From Megalonaias nervosa (taxonomy: Eukaryota; Mollusca; Bivalvia; Unionida; Unionidae): a stretch of DNA of 64,000 bases. The translations under genes and the position numbers were made by a program. The stretch covers positions 22,313-86,312 of the forward strand of contig JAECUM010001088.1 of NCBI GenBank assembly GCA_016617855.1. Reading direction: 5' to 3'. The notes beneath the pieces are model-generated. The model made no database searches. It saw nothing but the letters and a program-made list of their open reading frames with translations, and had not been told where the DNA came from. Positions 49,676 to 62,045 of the stretch are shown here, piece after piece (within the stretch, counting starts at the first letter, position 1; every line of letters starts with the position of its first letter).

Positions 49676-51698
49676 GAAAAGAAAATTATTGGGCATTGGT
49701 TGTTGCTTAATGGCACAGCTGCACAGGAATGATTATTTGGTATCAAGGCAATGGGAAGAAAGTGCCTTGATTAGGGAAATACCATATTAGCTGATCAGGA
49801 CTGGTTTGGGTGGGATTGAAATGAAAATGGAAAGGTCTGGGTAATGACTGGAGTTCAAATTTGTCTCAACTAAATATGGAAAGACTCTCCTGTTTCTATA
49901 CTTGTTGGTTGAGTCTTGTGTCCAGAGCTGCAGATTGATGGGTTTTCCTGTTTGTTGATATTTTATGGCTTTCATGTCCTTACAAAATCATTAAGATGTT
50001 GTCCTCCAACCAGACATCTTCTGTACAGGATTTTTCTTGGACTTTGCATGCTTTGATCAATCTATTTAGCACATTCTTCAGTATTGTAATTAGAATTTAT
50101 AATCATGTGACCTTTTTATATCAGGTTAATTGTATTAATAGTTTCATTACTGAAAGAGTTGGGGTATTCACATCAGCAAATGTATGCACCCATACTTTGG
50201 GTCAAACACTGACCACACTAGCATTTTTACACATTACATGGAAATTATTCATGATGTTAAACATCTCAATCAGTAAAACATCCCAAAACCAGGCATCACT
50301 GGGATTTAAAAAATGCTGGCTGTTTATGGAGGTGGCCAGTATGCTGAGGTTTGAAGCAGGGTTGGGGCAGTTGAAATGTCCTTTGCCTTTTTGCTATCAC
50401 ATTGAGAAAGAAAGCTCACCACTGAGAACTATATTTGGAACTAATTATTTTTATTTACAGAACACAGTATGTTGGTGGAAGGCAAGAAAGTTTTAATTGG
50501 AACATTATCAGCCTTTTCTGTTGCAACATATATGGTGCACTCTATTGGTGGCAAATCATCAAAACAATCAGATTTATGCATATTAATATAGCTATATGTA
50601 AGATGTTTTTCTTGACTTGTCAGAAATGGCAGAGGGATGTCAGGGCTTTGAAATTTGAGGGGTTATTTTTCCTGCTAACCAATAGGATAACTAATATTTT
50701 TACTGATCCTGTTTAAATTACACTGATTCTGTCTAAATTACACTGGTCCTGTCTAAAATTGCACTGATCCATCAAAATTACGCTTATCTTGGCTAAATTT
50801 CACTGGTTCTGATACAATCAGACAGGAGCCAGTTCAGTGTCTAATTCGTCATTTATTGTTAATTAACATCAACTCGAAACAAAAGCAACTGAATTTCATG
50901 AACAAGACAAAAAGTCAGAAGTTCTTGTTTATTTTTGTTGAGATGATAAACACGGCATTTTTCAATTGGTCAATATTAGCCTGACACAGAAGACCTTTTG
51001 TTGTCATCATTAATAAGATCAGTGCTTGGGGACAGTATACCAGCCTAGTTAGACATGTGCAATGACTGTTTTGACAGTAATCACACTAATTTACTGAATG
51101 AGTGGTTTAAAACCTGTCCATGCCATGAGCATTTATTGTCAATTGCAGGATGTTGGTAGATAGTCGATGAACACTCTAAACAGATCAGTTGACCATTAAA
51201 ATGAAGGACTTCTTGCATTGCATTTGATACATCCAACACAAGACCACTTGTTGTTATGATTGTCACCAGCGATAATTTTCACTGTTCCAACAGATTAGTG
51301 ACAGCAAGGGTTTTAGTGATCTGTCAGCAAAATCAATAACTGTGGGATGGCAGATTGGCATTAATTTCAAGCCTTGGATGTTCCAATATTGGGTGGTGGG
51401 TGGGAAAGGATGTATATTGGAGGTGGAATTGCAGGGGTTGGGCATGTTTATGGAAGTTTTACTGTGTTTATTTGTTGTGATTAGGCTTCACTTATTTTAA
51501 TCAGCAGAAAGCCACCCTCACAATGTTTCCAAGACAACTAGTTATTTTCCAGGTTCTTAATATTTGGGTTCAAGTCTTTGGAATTATTAGATAGTAGACT
51601 CTCATTCAATAAAGACAGTTATAATCAGAAATACTCTTGCTGTCTGAACTGTCATATTCAAAGCAAACTGTACACTTATTCCCAATACATTTTAATGT

Positions 51699-51924
51699 TG
51701 TTGTTGTTGTTGTTGTTGTAGGGTTTAATGCCATTTTTCAGCACAAGATAGGCTATACATGGCGGCCAGTATAAATGGTGGAGGAAGAACCCGGGAAAAC
51801 CCCCGGAAAGAACCACCGACCTACGAGAAGCTAGTGGCAAACTTTCTCACATACCCACATTGGCCGAATCCGAGACTCGAATGCACGCAAAGAGAGGTGA
51901 GACGGCAATGATCCATAACAGCCT
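51699..51924 (-). mobile_element. SINE family A, 5'-truncated, 9-bp target duplication
   Basis: A (TTG)7 tail followed by TAGGGTTTAATGCC and the family body. The copy stops after GGCAATGATCCATAAC, so the A-box head is missing. TTTTAATGT flanks it at 51690-51698 and 51925-51933, which shows truncation happened during insertion. Confidence 0.88.
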
Positions 51925-52132
51925 TTTTAATGTCAGTTACATCACATTAAGTCTACCTGTCTACATTAATCACAATTTTGTGAGTTTAATTAATTTGAAT
52001 CTTCTTTTAGCTTTGCCATCATAATTGGTTTTTGTATGCACACACATTTCTTTTGGTGTGGATAGGGTAGAGATATTCATGTTAAAGTTTATAGACACTC
52101 ATTAAAAATTGACATTTTTACACCACAGTTGT

Positions 52133-52408
52133 TTTGCAGCAGGGACATCTTGATTTGGTCCTGTATTTTTTGGTCTGCAGTGGGGACAGTCATGATGTGG
52201 TCCTGTCATTTCTGGTCTACAATAGGGACATCTTGATTTGGTCCTGAAGTTTTATTCTGCAGTGGGGACATCTTGATTTAGTCATATAGTTTTTATTCTG
52301 CAGTGGGGACCTCTTGATTTGGTCATATAGTTTTTATTCTGCAGTGGGGACATCTTGATTTGGTCATATAGTTTTTATTCTGCAGTGGGGACATCTTGAT
52401 TTGGTACA
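52133..52408 (+). repeat. 41-bp minisatellite, about 6.5 units
   Basis: The unit is CTGCAGTGGGGACATCTTGA plus TTTGGTCATATAGTTTTTATT. The last four units are nearly identical; the first ones (TTTGGTCTGCAG, TCTGGTCTACAATAGG) are diverged. Confidence 0.9.
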
Positions 52409-53357
52409 GTAGATTTTGATTTTCAGCAGTGAGAATATACGTTTTACAAACACAAATCAGGATTCTTCGTTCACTTGGCCCTTAAATCAAAGAAAACTGA
52501 TGGTTTGGCCCTGCATGCATCATCTGTCATCTATCTGTCCACAATTGCTTCTTACAACTGGTAGTTCATATTACAGATGCGATTTCAATCACTTTGAATA
52601 TGGGATTATATCACCAAAATTTCGGAGAGTTTGATAATGAACAAGATCCATGTATACACATGTATTTCATTTTCTACTTGATTGACTAACCTAGTTACCA
52701 CTCTCAAGGCAATACTTTTCATCTGATTTTGATCAGACTTGGAATATATGCTTATGTCATTAAAATCTTGGATGAAGTCATTAATGAGCAAAATCCATAG
52801 ATGTTAATTAGTAATCTTGCACCCAGTTGGCTGAGCCTTTTTCCACTCAGGAAGCCATATTTTTAATCCAATTTTGATAAAACTTGGAATATAATTTAAC
52901 ATTAAGGAAGCTGAGATAAAGTTTTATGGTAGACATTTACAGAGTTATAGCCCCTTTGCTATTCAGTTCTTCTTGATAGCATTTGAAGGACTTCATGGAT
53001 TAAAACTAAATTTCGTATGAGGCTTTAGGCCCCCCGCCCCCCCAAATGTTTCCTATTGAACTGGTTATAAAAATTTGGTTTGGTAGGTAGTTTTTTCTAA
53101 TATAAAAATAACAAAACATTATATATATTATAATGATTAGTATATATAATGTACTAAGCACTTCAAGTTAAACTGGGCTAAACCAGCCTAATTAGATGCA
53201 CAATCAATTTTTTTAAATATTTTTTTTTTACCTGGGGGATGGGTGGTGGTGGTGGTGGTAGTGGAATGCTAGGGTTGGCAATGAAAAACAGATGGTCAGA
53301 CGACCAGAAACATATTTTTTTGGCCTTATATTTAAAAGTATATAAAGTTTGATTGAC

Positions 53358-53485
53358 ACTGTTTTCTGTCCTATTGGCAAGGGCACTCTAGTATATGAAC
53401 AAATGTCTATCGTCATATTGGCAAGGGCACTCTGGTACATGGACAGATGTCTATCATCATATTGACACGGGCACTGGTATATGGA
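53358..53485 (+). repeat. ~50-bp tandem repeat, 2.5-3 units
   Basis: TATTGGCAAGGGCACTCT, (G)TATATGGACA and GATGTCTATC(G/A)TCA recur three times, the last copy shortened. Confidence 0.85.
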
Positions 53486-54051
53486 CAAACGTCTGTTTTC
53501 AAAAACTGCTTATGAAAACATTGCTGATCAATGTATCTATCACTAGTACTATACTACTGTACAAATTTTGGCTCCAGATAAGGTCACAATTTTAATTTAA
53601 TTGTTGACTGAATAGAATGACAGCTTTTAATATGTAGTGTAGTTTAAAGTCAAACAAGACATGCATAGAATTTTGAAATGTTTTACTTTTTTCTAATTAT
53701 AATCATCTCTCCCTTATGGATGACTAAGAGAAGTCTTCTCTTTATGTCTGCTTCAAGCAAAATATAATAAAGAATTTGGCAACAATTCAGATATGCAACT
53801 AATACAAAAAAAACCCATTGAATAAGGTAGCATCTTAATGAAAGACTGCCTTGTTCCTTTTTCTATCCATTACATAAGTCTAATTTTAGTCACAAGTTTT
53901 TGGTATACTTAAGCATAGAATGTTTGAAAGCAAGCCATTTTCTGCCATTGAGAGGGAGAGATGTCTGTATTCCTCATCTTGTTGTGTCATCCTAACCCTG
54001 TATATTGTGTTGTGTCGTCATCTATTTGTATTATTATCTTACCTTATGTAG

Positions 54052-54444
54052 GTCTTGTACCTGAGCCATCACTGCATGCTGAGGCAGCATGCCAAACTGC
54101 AAACGTGAGTGTCCATCACTCAGAAAATGGACAACCTATGCCCTTGAGACACCAGTACTCCCTGGGACAGCCCCATTCAACCAGACCGCAATATTTCTTG
54201 GTACCAAATGAAACCACAGGTTACGTGAGTGGGTCAGATGGAGATGTTGACTCGGACAATCCCCACTCTCCATCCACATTACCTAAACATCAGCAACACC
54301 ATGGCTCACAGAGTTCTGTGTCCTCAGAAGAAAATCCAGTTAACAATGTTTCTCAGTTGTCTTTGTCTGAATCTGATCAGGATAATACAGTATCAACCAC
54401 AACTTTAACAAGGCCATCAGCTGCACTATATTACCATTGTTCAG
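54052..54444 (+). CDS. Second coding exon (131 codons, phase 1-1), teneurin-like cytoplasmic domain
   Basis: The exon is bounded by an acceptor ending TTATGTAG at 54051, with a CTAAC branch-point-like motif at about 53992, and by the donor CAG/GTAATC at 54445. It is 393 bp, a multiple of three. It begins with the last two bases of a Gly codon and so joins in frame to the exon ending at 21197. The translation is hydrophilic, rich in Ser, His, Gln and Asp, with no membrane segment. From about 60 codons in there is a Gly-Ser-Asp-Gly-Asp acidic motif with a Ser-Pro after it, then a Ser-rich block and a Leu-Ser-Leu-Ser-Glu-Ser-Asp stretch. In vertebrate teneurins a Gly-Ser-Asp acidic motif, a Ser-Pro, a Ser-Ser-x-x-Ser-Ser block and a Leu-Ser/Thr-acidic block come in the same order. 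Because it is symmetric, skipping it would keep the frame, so it could be alternatively spliced. Reading through the donor reaches a stop at 54600, which argues for splicing. Confidence 0.72.
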
Positions 54445-55504
54445 GTAATCATCCAATTTTCAAACTAAAAAGCTTAAGATCTGCCATACTAATAAAACTT
54501 ATGATGTCCCCTTATGTTGATGATTCGATGCTTGCCCAGAATGATCCCTTAAAATTTAACATTTCCATCCTTATTTGGAACTTTTCTCTGAGCCTCTAAG
54601 AACATTCGTAACATTATATGCTAAATTAATGCAGCTTACTAATATTTTGGAATGTAAATTTTAAATAATTTATCAGTCAGAATGTTAGCAAGGAATAGTT
54701 TGTACTTTCCATGTATGTGCTGACGATACACTACATTAGAATATTGGTTGTAGAGGTACCAGCCATGGTTGTAGAGGTGCCAGCCATTCTGGATTTAGTA
54801 GAATTATTACAGTGTTGGAGTGAAAATTCTACGTTCCAAATCATACTGATAAAATTCTAGAAAATCTTAAATTTTGGGAAAAAAATTTTAAATATGAATT
54901 TTCTATATGGACATAAGTTGGAAGAATGGTATTTTATTTTCTAGTAACCCAAAAAGTATTAGCTTGTGGCAATACCAATTACTACCTGTTGATAAGATTT
55001 GTAACTGTTCTAAAACGAAGACTACTTTTTGTCTGAAACAAGATTTTGTAATTGATTAGAGCATTATGATAACTTTCTTATATTTATTTGTGTGTAACCT
55101 TTTTAATTTTATTTCTGCATGATCGCTTTGAATGTAGTATTTACTTGTCATTTGTTTAGAGTGATGTAATTTGCATCATGCTTGTTTTTTTTCTCCTTTA
55201 TATTATGAAGCTGGTTTTTGTTTGTAACCCATTTTTTTCATAACAATTTCATTTTTGAAATTTTCTTTTCAGGTGTAGATGTATGTCTTGTAGTAAAAAT
55301 TTGTATTACATGTATTTAGATTTCATAAGGATATATCAGACGATATTGTACTGATACCTTTAAAAATGGTCTTTAAGCTCATGTTGCCAGAAGGCATGAT
55401 GCTGTATCAAGTATGCATAGTCCATAGTCCATCTATCATTACCATTTCATTTAAATGTAGCAGCAGGCAATCTGGCCTCCATGTTTAGCTGGATGTTTCT
55501 TTTT

Positions 55505-56021
55505 GTTGGTTTTAAGGTCACCTTTAACACATTATTTACCAATTATCATGTCAAGGAAATGGTTGCTAAGAACCTTATCCAGGGACATGCCAAGGCAGTA
55601 TACCTGGGCTGGCTTGTGTGTGTTTCACACCTTTTTCAAAGAACACACCAAAGCATTCTACCTGGGCTGGCCTGTGTGAGTATCAAACCTTTCCCAATGA
55701 CATGCCAAGGCAGAATACCTGGGCTTGCCTGTGTGAATATAAAACCTTTTACCAAGGCCACCAAAGCAGTCTACCAGGGCTCAACCTGTGTGAATATCAG
55801 ACCTTTTTCCAGGGGCACAAGACAGTCTACCAGGACTGGCCTGTGGGAGTATCAAAACTTTCCTGAAGACATGCCAAGACAGTCTTGTAACCTGGGCTGG
55901 CCTGTGTGAATATCAGACCTTTCCCAAAGACATACCAAGACAATCTAGCAGGGCTGGCCTGTATGAGTATCAAACCCATGATTGTGAGTTTGATGTTTTA
56001 CCAGCTGAGCTGCTGTGATGC
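55505..56021 (-). mobile_element. SINE family C with an internal tandem expansion
   Basis: The left part (GGTTTTAAGGTCACCTTTAA; ATCATGTCAAGGAAATGG) and right part (CAAACCCATGATTGTGAGTT; CCAGCTGAGCTGCTGTG) are the two ends of family C, about 120 bp apart in a normal copy. Here they are separated by a ~57-bp repeat array. Confidence 0.72.
55580..55975 (+). repeat. ~57-bp tandem array (about 7 units) inside SINE C
   Basis: The unit has ACCTGGGCTGGCCTGTGTGA, TATCAAACCTTTCCC and ACATGCCAAGGCAG. Starts at 55602, 55660, 55717, 55772, 55829 and 55890 give spacings of 55-61 bp. The unit equals the TTTCCCAAGGACACCAAAGC...GTATTGGACC part of a normal family C copy. Frames of 142 and 82 codons here are spurious. 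Confidence 0.85.
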
Positions 56022-56040
56022 CTTATCCAAATAATTTTAT

Positions 56041-56640
56041 AGTACCATCAAACATGGCAACTAAAAATAGAAAAAGATTTCAATGGCTTCTTAAACCCAT
56101 TGCATAGAATTTTGCCTATATTAACATAAAAAAGAATTTTGTCATGAAGAACTTTAGTTTCATATAAATGATGCCTATATGACATCAAATATGGCCATAG
56201 TTATTAAAAATTTAAAAGTCTTTTAATTAAAAACTGCTCAGCATAATTTGGCTAAATTTGACGAGAATGTCCTGGCATGAAAAGGCGTTCAGATCTATAC
56301 AGATGATGCTGATCCACCTTCAGATATGGCTGCGATTCCTAAAAATATAAAATTCTTAAAGCATCAAGTTCTCAAGAAGCTCTTAGCACAGTTTTATAAC
56401 ATTATGACAGGGAATGTTCGAGTTGAAGGCCTTTCAGGTTATTGCAAATGCTGATCTGATGTCAAATTATGGCCATGATTACTAAAAATAGGAAAATATT
56501 TATGTAGCGTTATCTAAATAAACTTAAAATTTCAGCAACTCGGAAAGAAAGCATCCATGCATAAAGTTCTTTTAGTATTAGACAAATTAAATGAAAATGT
56601 TTCTGAGAAATGTGACCACCATTAAAATTATTGAAGGCTT
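56041..56640 (+). repeat. Degenerate ~160-bp tandem repeat, about 3-4 units
   Basis: Blocks such as GATATGGC(T/C)(G/A)..ATT(A/C)(C/T)TAAAAAT, GCATGAAAAGGCGTTCAG-like and ATAAATGATGC(C/T)..ATCTGA recur with many changes. It may be a distant relative of the ~150-bp family. Confidence 0.45.
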
Positions 56641-57137
56641 GTTGTCACACTGCAGCATGATATGCTCATAATGTCGATCCATTTCATTATCAAGCTTACA
56701 CTGGGTATCTGTGCAAATATAAAATGAAGTTGTTCCTTTACATGTTCTAGACTGACAGTAAGCAAAGGTTATTTATAATTGATGCATGCCAAATGTTGAG
56801 TAGAAAATGCATTAAGATTTATTCTCCAGCTAAAAATCTGCATCTAAATTAAGATTTATTCTCCAGCTAAAAATCTGCATCTACTTGACCCAGGGATGAG
56901 TACAGTATGTACTAAGGTTTTACTTATCCCAGCCAATTTGTACCCGATTAGGACAGGATGTTTTCGTGAGCCCTGTAATTTGACAATCTTATTATTGCTG
57001 AAGAATATCAGAGATGGTTTCAATGCTCAACAGCTGAAAGGGAGAAATGGTCATATCTTGAATACCTAGAAATTCTTCACCAAGTCGAATGTCTGTTTGA
57101 GAAACTGTTTTAAAATAGATCTGTACTTACACTTAAT

Positions 57138-57305
57138 TAAGTGCTCACTGCCATCTCTCCTGCATCTGTGTGGGTTCAAGTCTCAGGCTTGGCTAATGTG
57201 GGTATGTGAGAATGCTTGCCACTGGTTCTTGACAGCATTTTCCAGTATTCTTCTTCTGTCAGTTGTACTGGCAGTCTATCTTGTGCTGAGAAACAACACT
57301 TTTTA
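57138..57305 (+). mobile_element. SINE family A, old degraded copy
   Basis: AAGTGCTCACTGCCATCTCT, GGGTTCAAGTCTCAGGCTTG, TGTGGGTATGTGAGAATGC and TATCTTGTGCTGAGAAACAA follow the family order, but the A-box head is lost and the body has several small deletions. A younger copy follows 100 bp downstream. Confidence 0.7.
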
Positions 57306-57405
57306 GACTTGCTTACACTTCTGCACTTATTTACACATTTTTACATTTATTTACACTTCTATAGTTCATGCACCTATTTTGACATTTCTATACCACCTGC
57401 ACTTA

Positions 57406-57664
57406 GGGGCCCCAAGTGGCCGAGTGGTCTAAAGCGCTCACCATTACGGATCACTGCCATCTCACCTCTGTCTACATGGGTTCAAGTCTCAGGCTCACCC
57501 AATGTGGGTATGTGAGAAAGCTTGCCAGTAGCTTCTCGTGGGTCAGTGGTTCTTTCCGGGGGTTTTCCCGGGTTCTTCCTCCACCATTTATACTGGCCGC
57601 CATGTATAGTCTATCTTGTGCTGAAAAATGGCGTTAAACCCTATAACAACAACAACAACAACTG
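57406..57664 (+). mobile_element. SINE family A, full length, exact 10-bp target duplication
   Basis: It begins GGGGCCCCAAGTGGCCGAGT, has the A box and the B box GGGTTCAAGTC, the full body and a pure (AAC)6 tail. CCTGCACTTA flanks it at 57396-57405 and 57665-57674. It is the best-preserved copy in the window together with 19507-19757. Confidence 0.93.
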
Positions 57665-58557
57665 CCTGCACTTATTATTTACATGTCTACTCATTGCTCA
57701 CACTTCTACATTTCTTATTTACATTTTCTGCACTTGCACTTATTTTAAACTTTTTCACTTCTTGCACTGATTTATTCCAGTGAAGACAATCTTGAATGAT
57801 TTAACAATCAAATTAAAAATAAAGGTGATGTACATTTTTGGGGGTTGCACATTTAATTCATATGTATCAGGATTTGGATATAAAGGTAATATTAGTCTGT
57901 GTGAAAAAGTACGGGAAAATGGGTTTAATTTGATTCATAAGGTATTTTGCATATTTCAGGCTGGGATAAATCGACTTGTTCTGTACTCCTAAATCAATTA
58001 ACAAAACCAATGGGGTCTCCCAGCACTTAAAATGTGACACTACAGGCATCTAATTAGAGTACATGTGATAATAAAATGCTCAGGTAATCTACTTATCCCA
58101 AAACTACTTTTAAGCATATTTAGTGAATTTCAATCAATCAACACGCATTGTCCATAGGAGGGCCTACAGTTTCTATTTATTGTAAAAGCACTGTAATGTT
58201 TTGAATGGATTTTGTGGATTATATGTGTGGTCACACCACAGGTAGTCTGAAATCATAATTGAGTCATATTAGAAAATTATAATACTGTAATTAACCATTT
58301 CATTTATTACTGTCACTTTGGCATACAGTGCAGAATCTAAAATTAGTAATCCTTCCATGTGTAATCTCATTTTGCTAATGATTCAGTGACTTAGACACCT
58401 TGTATGAAAAAAGTATTTACAGCCATATGTTATTGCCAGTAAATGACAGGACATAGGATATCACAATTCTGTAGCTGATGATGTAGACGTATCAAGTTGC
58501 TTTTTTCTCTCCAGAAATTGCATTCTTCTAAATGATCAGTTGGTGTATTCAGCACGC

Positions 58558-58767
58558 ATATATACATTCGCGTATAAGTCAAGTCAAACTGCAAACAACA
58601 AAGATCCTGATCTGCCATAACATAATGTGCCTGCAGATCATGGTCTATGTTGTTTATTATACTTATTACTTCTTACAAACTGCACAGATCCAGATCTGCC
58701 GATGTATTAGGTGATGGCAGAACTATGTGGCTAGTTGTTGGACTCAACTTGTAAGTGAGTATATACA
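58558..58767. mobile_element. Double-hairpin MITE, copy 7
   Basis: ATATACATTCGCGTATAAGT at left and, inverted, TATACTCACTTACAAGTT at right; both internal hairpins are present with scattered changes. The right end runs directly into a TG/TA microsatellite. Confidence 0.8.
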
Positions 58768-58810
58768 GTGTGTGTGTATGTATATATGTATGTATGGCAG
58801 CATGTGTATG

Positions 58811-58870
<60 letters not shown>
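58768..58870. repeat. (TG)n/(TA)n compound microsatellite
   Basis: TGTGTGTATGTA followed by a long TA run. It produces low-complexity Tyr/Ile frames on both strands that are not genes. Confidence 0.95.
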
Positions 58871-58872
<2 letters not shown>

Positions 58873-60420
58873 CTCCATCCTGCCTGCCTGTGTAAGTAGA
58901 AAGTTTTGGCATAATATTGCCACTAACAGAAAAGACACTATTCTTATTTTCATATGTGCCTTAAATGGAAATGTAGAACACAAGTTTATTCAATTCCACT
59001 GAATGGCAAGTTCTAAAAATGAGGCTGAGTCATTTAAAACAATTTCATCCATAATCTGGGCTATGAAAATTGCCACACAGGGTATATTTGTGACATCACT
59101 AAGACTGCTGTCAGGAATACATTGGTGTACAGATATCATCTTGCCTTATATTAAGTTCATGTTGGAACTTAAAAACCCCCCAAAGATGTTATACTACATA
59201 GTATTCAATGAGGATGAGTCACATCAGGAAACAGATTATAAGGCTGGTTTGAACAATATACTGTGAGAACCTGCAACATTTCACAATGGCAAGACACTGT
59301 CACCATAAATTGATTCCTTACATAAACTCAAAATATTATCAAGGCTCTGATATATTCTTTTTATCATATGAAATAGATTATATCCAGATTTAATATACAC
59401 TTTGTAACAATTGTTGAAACTTTAAATCACTTTTAACTGACTGCCACCTTTTGACACAAGTAAAATTGACCAAGCAACATCACAGGTACACACCATTACT
59501 GTGATCACAGGTGAAGAACTTATAAATATAGCAGCATCCAATGCATTTGAAAAGTCATCAATTGCAGAAAAGAAATCAAGAAATTGATACCTTATGAAAG
59601 TGATGAAAAGCAAATTTTGATATGTACAGAATTATAAAATTTAAATTGAAAAAAATATTGGTTTGTCACAAGCAGTCTGATTTCAACACCCGTTTCAGTT
59701 TTTTCTTACCCCAAATGGGTCCTCCGGGTTGGCTTGTGGAGGTAGAATAGGCAAAAAAAAATACTTTTTTAAGAGGTGATTAGTCCAGATACCTTTTTCT
59801 CACCTGGAATACATCCTGTGATGATGTTATGCTTCAGCAGGTTTTTGACAATTTTGAAGAGTGCATTTTGTAGACAAAATTGACATATTGTAAGGACTTA
59901 CCTTTTTTAGCCTTTCTCTTTGTTTTTGTATGCATGTTTTTGGGACTTGGCTATATATAGCCAGGACTGTGCTGATGTGCTGTTAAACCCTTTATATACC
60001 GGTACATATATTCTTAGTTCCCATAGGCAGAATCTCTGACTTGGATTGTAAGAAAAATGTGGGTTTCCCTTTATTAGTAAGTGCCATATAAATGGCATTG
60101 GGAGTCTCAGTGCTGAATCCTGAGAAAACTAAAGCTAAAATTGAAAGCAAATACTAGATGCTTAAATGATGAGAAAACTCTTCCCATTTGAACACTTAAA
60201 GCCCACACTTATTTCTTCTGTAGTTGATTTGAATCTTGATATCTCAATTATAAGTTAACGTAAGTTACAAAACGTTATATTAGGAACATTTATATATATA
60301 AACCTGGCACATTGCAAGCAATTGGGAGATATTTGACCACTATAAAAATGCATGTGTTTATAGTCATATATCTATACATGTCTGCAAACTTTTGATTACA
60401 TTGGGTTTTTAGTTTTGCAG

Positions 60421-61490
60421 TTCATAGACCAGAAGAGCTTACAGGATGGTCATTGATTGTCCATCTGTCAATTAGCACAATTTCTTATCACTACTCCTCC
60501 AAAATTACTTAGAGAATTACAATGAAACTTAACACACACATTCATCACATGGTCTGGTTAGTCCTAATGAAAATTATGCTGTTTGGACATCCAGTATGGC
60601 TGTGACAGCAGACATCTTGGAAATCTTGTAATCCTAATTCCTTCATACAGAAAATATATTGACATGGGGTTTTCCACCAAAAAACTTATAATAATGTCCA
60701 TTTGGTCCAGAATGAAAATGGTGCCAATTGGACATCAACTATGGCTGTCATGCAGTGGACATCTTGAAAATCTTGTTACCACTACCTCTCCTGAGTGATT
60801 AGTTATATTAACATAAGGCTTTCACTAAAAGACCTGTTATGATGCCTAGTCAATACTAAATGAAATGGTGTAGATCTAATATTCGGTATGGCCACAACAG
60901 CTTAGCCATATTCAAAATCTTGTTATTGCTAGTCCTGAACAGAAAGTCATTTTAACGTTGTATTTTCACCAGAAGACTTCATATTAGGTCTACTTGGTCC
61001 TAAATGAAAATGTGCAGATCTGAAGCCCAATAGGAATTCTTGTTTTCACTGCTTGTGGTTGAATGGTCATCTCAGAATGGGGTTTTCATTGAAAGGCTTC
61101 TTATAATGTTTTATTGATTCTACATGTAAATTAAAATGGTGCACATGTGGCCCCCAATATGTGGCCATTATAAAATCTTGCTTTTGCTCCTCTTCTTAAA
61201 TGGAAAGTCATTCTGACATGGGGTTTTCATCAGATGAGTTCCTATTGTGTCTACCTAGTCCTAAATGAAAATGACAAACCCTCAATATGGCCATCATGGT
61301 GACTGTCTTGAAAATGGTGTTATATCTACTCATCCAAAATGGATGGCTGTATCAACACTGGGTTTTCACCAGTAGACTTCTTAGCCTTGTTGGTCCTAAA
61401 TGAAAATGATGCCAGTTGTACATCCTATGTGGCTGCCATGACAGCCATCTTGAAAATCTTGTTCTCATGACTCTCTTGTCTTATCCTAAA
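60421..61490 (+). repeat. ~150-bp tandem family, locus 7 (leader plus about 6 units)
   Basis: The leader (CATAGACCAGAAGAGCTTAC; ACTCCTCCAAAATTACTTAG; ACACACACATTCATCACATG) leads straight into units with TCCAGTATGGCTGTGACAGC, GACATGGGGTTTTCCACC and ATCTTGAAAATCTTGTTACC. This is the longest uninterrupted leader-plus-array in the window. Confidence 0.85.
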
Positions 61491-61589
61491 TGCATGGAGT
61501 TTGTTTTCACCCAGTTAAATATCAGTTCATTTGAGGGACTTTTGATAATCCTGATTGTTCATTTCACCAAAATGTTTTGTGTTAATTGG

Positions 61590-61765
61590 TTTTAATGGCA
61601 CTTGAAACACATCATTAGTTATATCATGCCAAGGAAAATATGGGTTAAGTGCCTTTCTCAAGAACATACTGAAGCATCCAACTCAGTTTGACCTTGTTGG
61701 GTATGGAACAGGAGTCCCATCAATTAAGAGTCCAATCCTCTTCCAACTAAGCTAACCTGGCTCCT
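61590..61765 (-). mobile_element. SINE family C, uninterrupted copy
   Basis: On the minus strand a tRNA-like head AGCCAGGTTAGCTTAGTTGG is followed by GACTCTTAATTGATGGGACTCC in the B-box region and a body ending GTGCCATTAAAACC. It serves as reference for the split copy at 49266-49675 and the expanded copy at 55505-56021. Confidence 0.7.
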
Positions 61766-61840
61766 TCACCAAGCTCTAATACTTGGTGTTGATTTTTCAA
61801 TACTGGGTATGATACTAGTTTAGTAAATTCAACAGTGTGA

Positions 61841-62045
61841 ATGCACTATTTTTCATGAAGGCACAATTTTTCAAAAAGGCATTGTGTGTCATGAAGGCAC
61901 TGTTTTTCATGAAGACGTGTTTCATTAAGGCGCTGTTTTTCATGACAGCATTGTGTTTCATGAAGGCACTGTTTTTCATGAAGGCATTGTGTTTCTTTAA
62001 GTCATTGTGTTTCATTAAGGTATTATTTATCATGAAGGCAATATT
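61841..62045 (+). repeat. ~18-bp minisatellite, about 11 units
   Basis: The unit GTTTTTCATGAAGGCACT has variants with TTGTGTTTCATTAAGGC. It gives Met-Lys-Ala-Leu-Phe-Phe-type frames on + and Lys/His/Met-rich frames on -, neither supported as a gene. Confidence 0.9.

Larger units (their letters stand above)
21198..54051 (+). other. 32.9-kb intron between the two teneurin-like coding exons
   Basis: Both ends carry consensus splice sites (GTATGT, TTATGTAG) and phases match (1/1). The content is repeats, listed separately. I see no supported feature in these longer stretches: 21198-21870, 24100-25480, 25886-26787, 26851-27490, 28651-29060, 29240-30180, 31390-32440, 33275-34235, 35165-35795, 37388-38060, 42692-43650, 45250-47115, 47290-48040, 48865-49265, 49676-51690, 52410-53340 and 53486-54051. 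Open frames in them, the longest 166 codons at 49996-50496, lack recognisable domains or splice support. Small alternative exons cannot be excluded. Confidence 0.7.

Noticed and set aside
49996..50496. 166-codon open frame, one of the longest outside tandem repeats
   Set aside because: No recognisable domain, no splice or start support, and AT-rich composition like the surrounding intron.
58673..59002. Tyr/Ile-rich frames on both strands
   Set aside because: They translate a (TA)n microsatellite.
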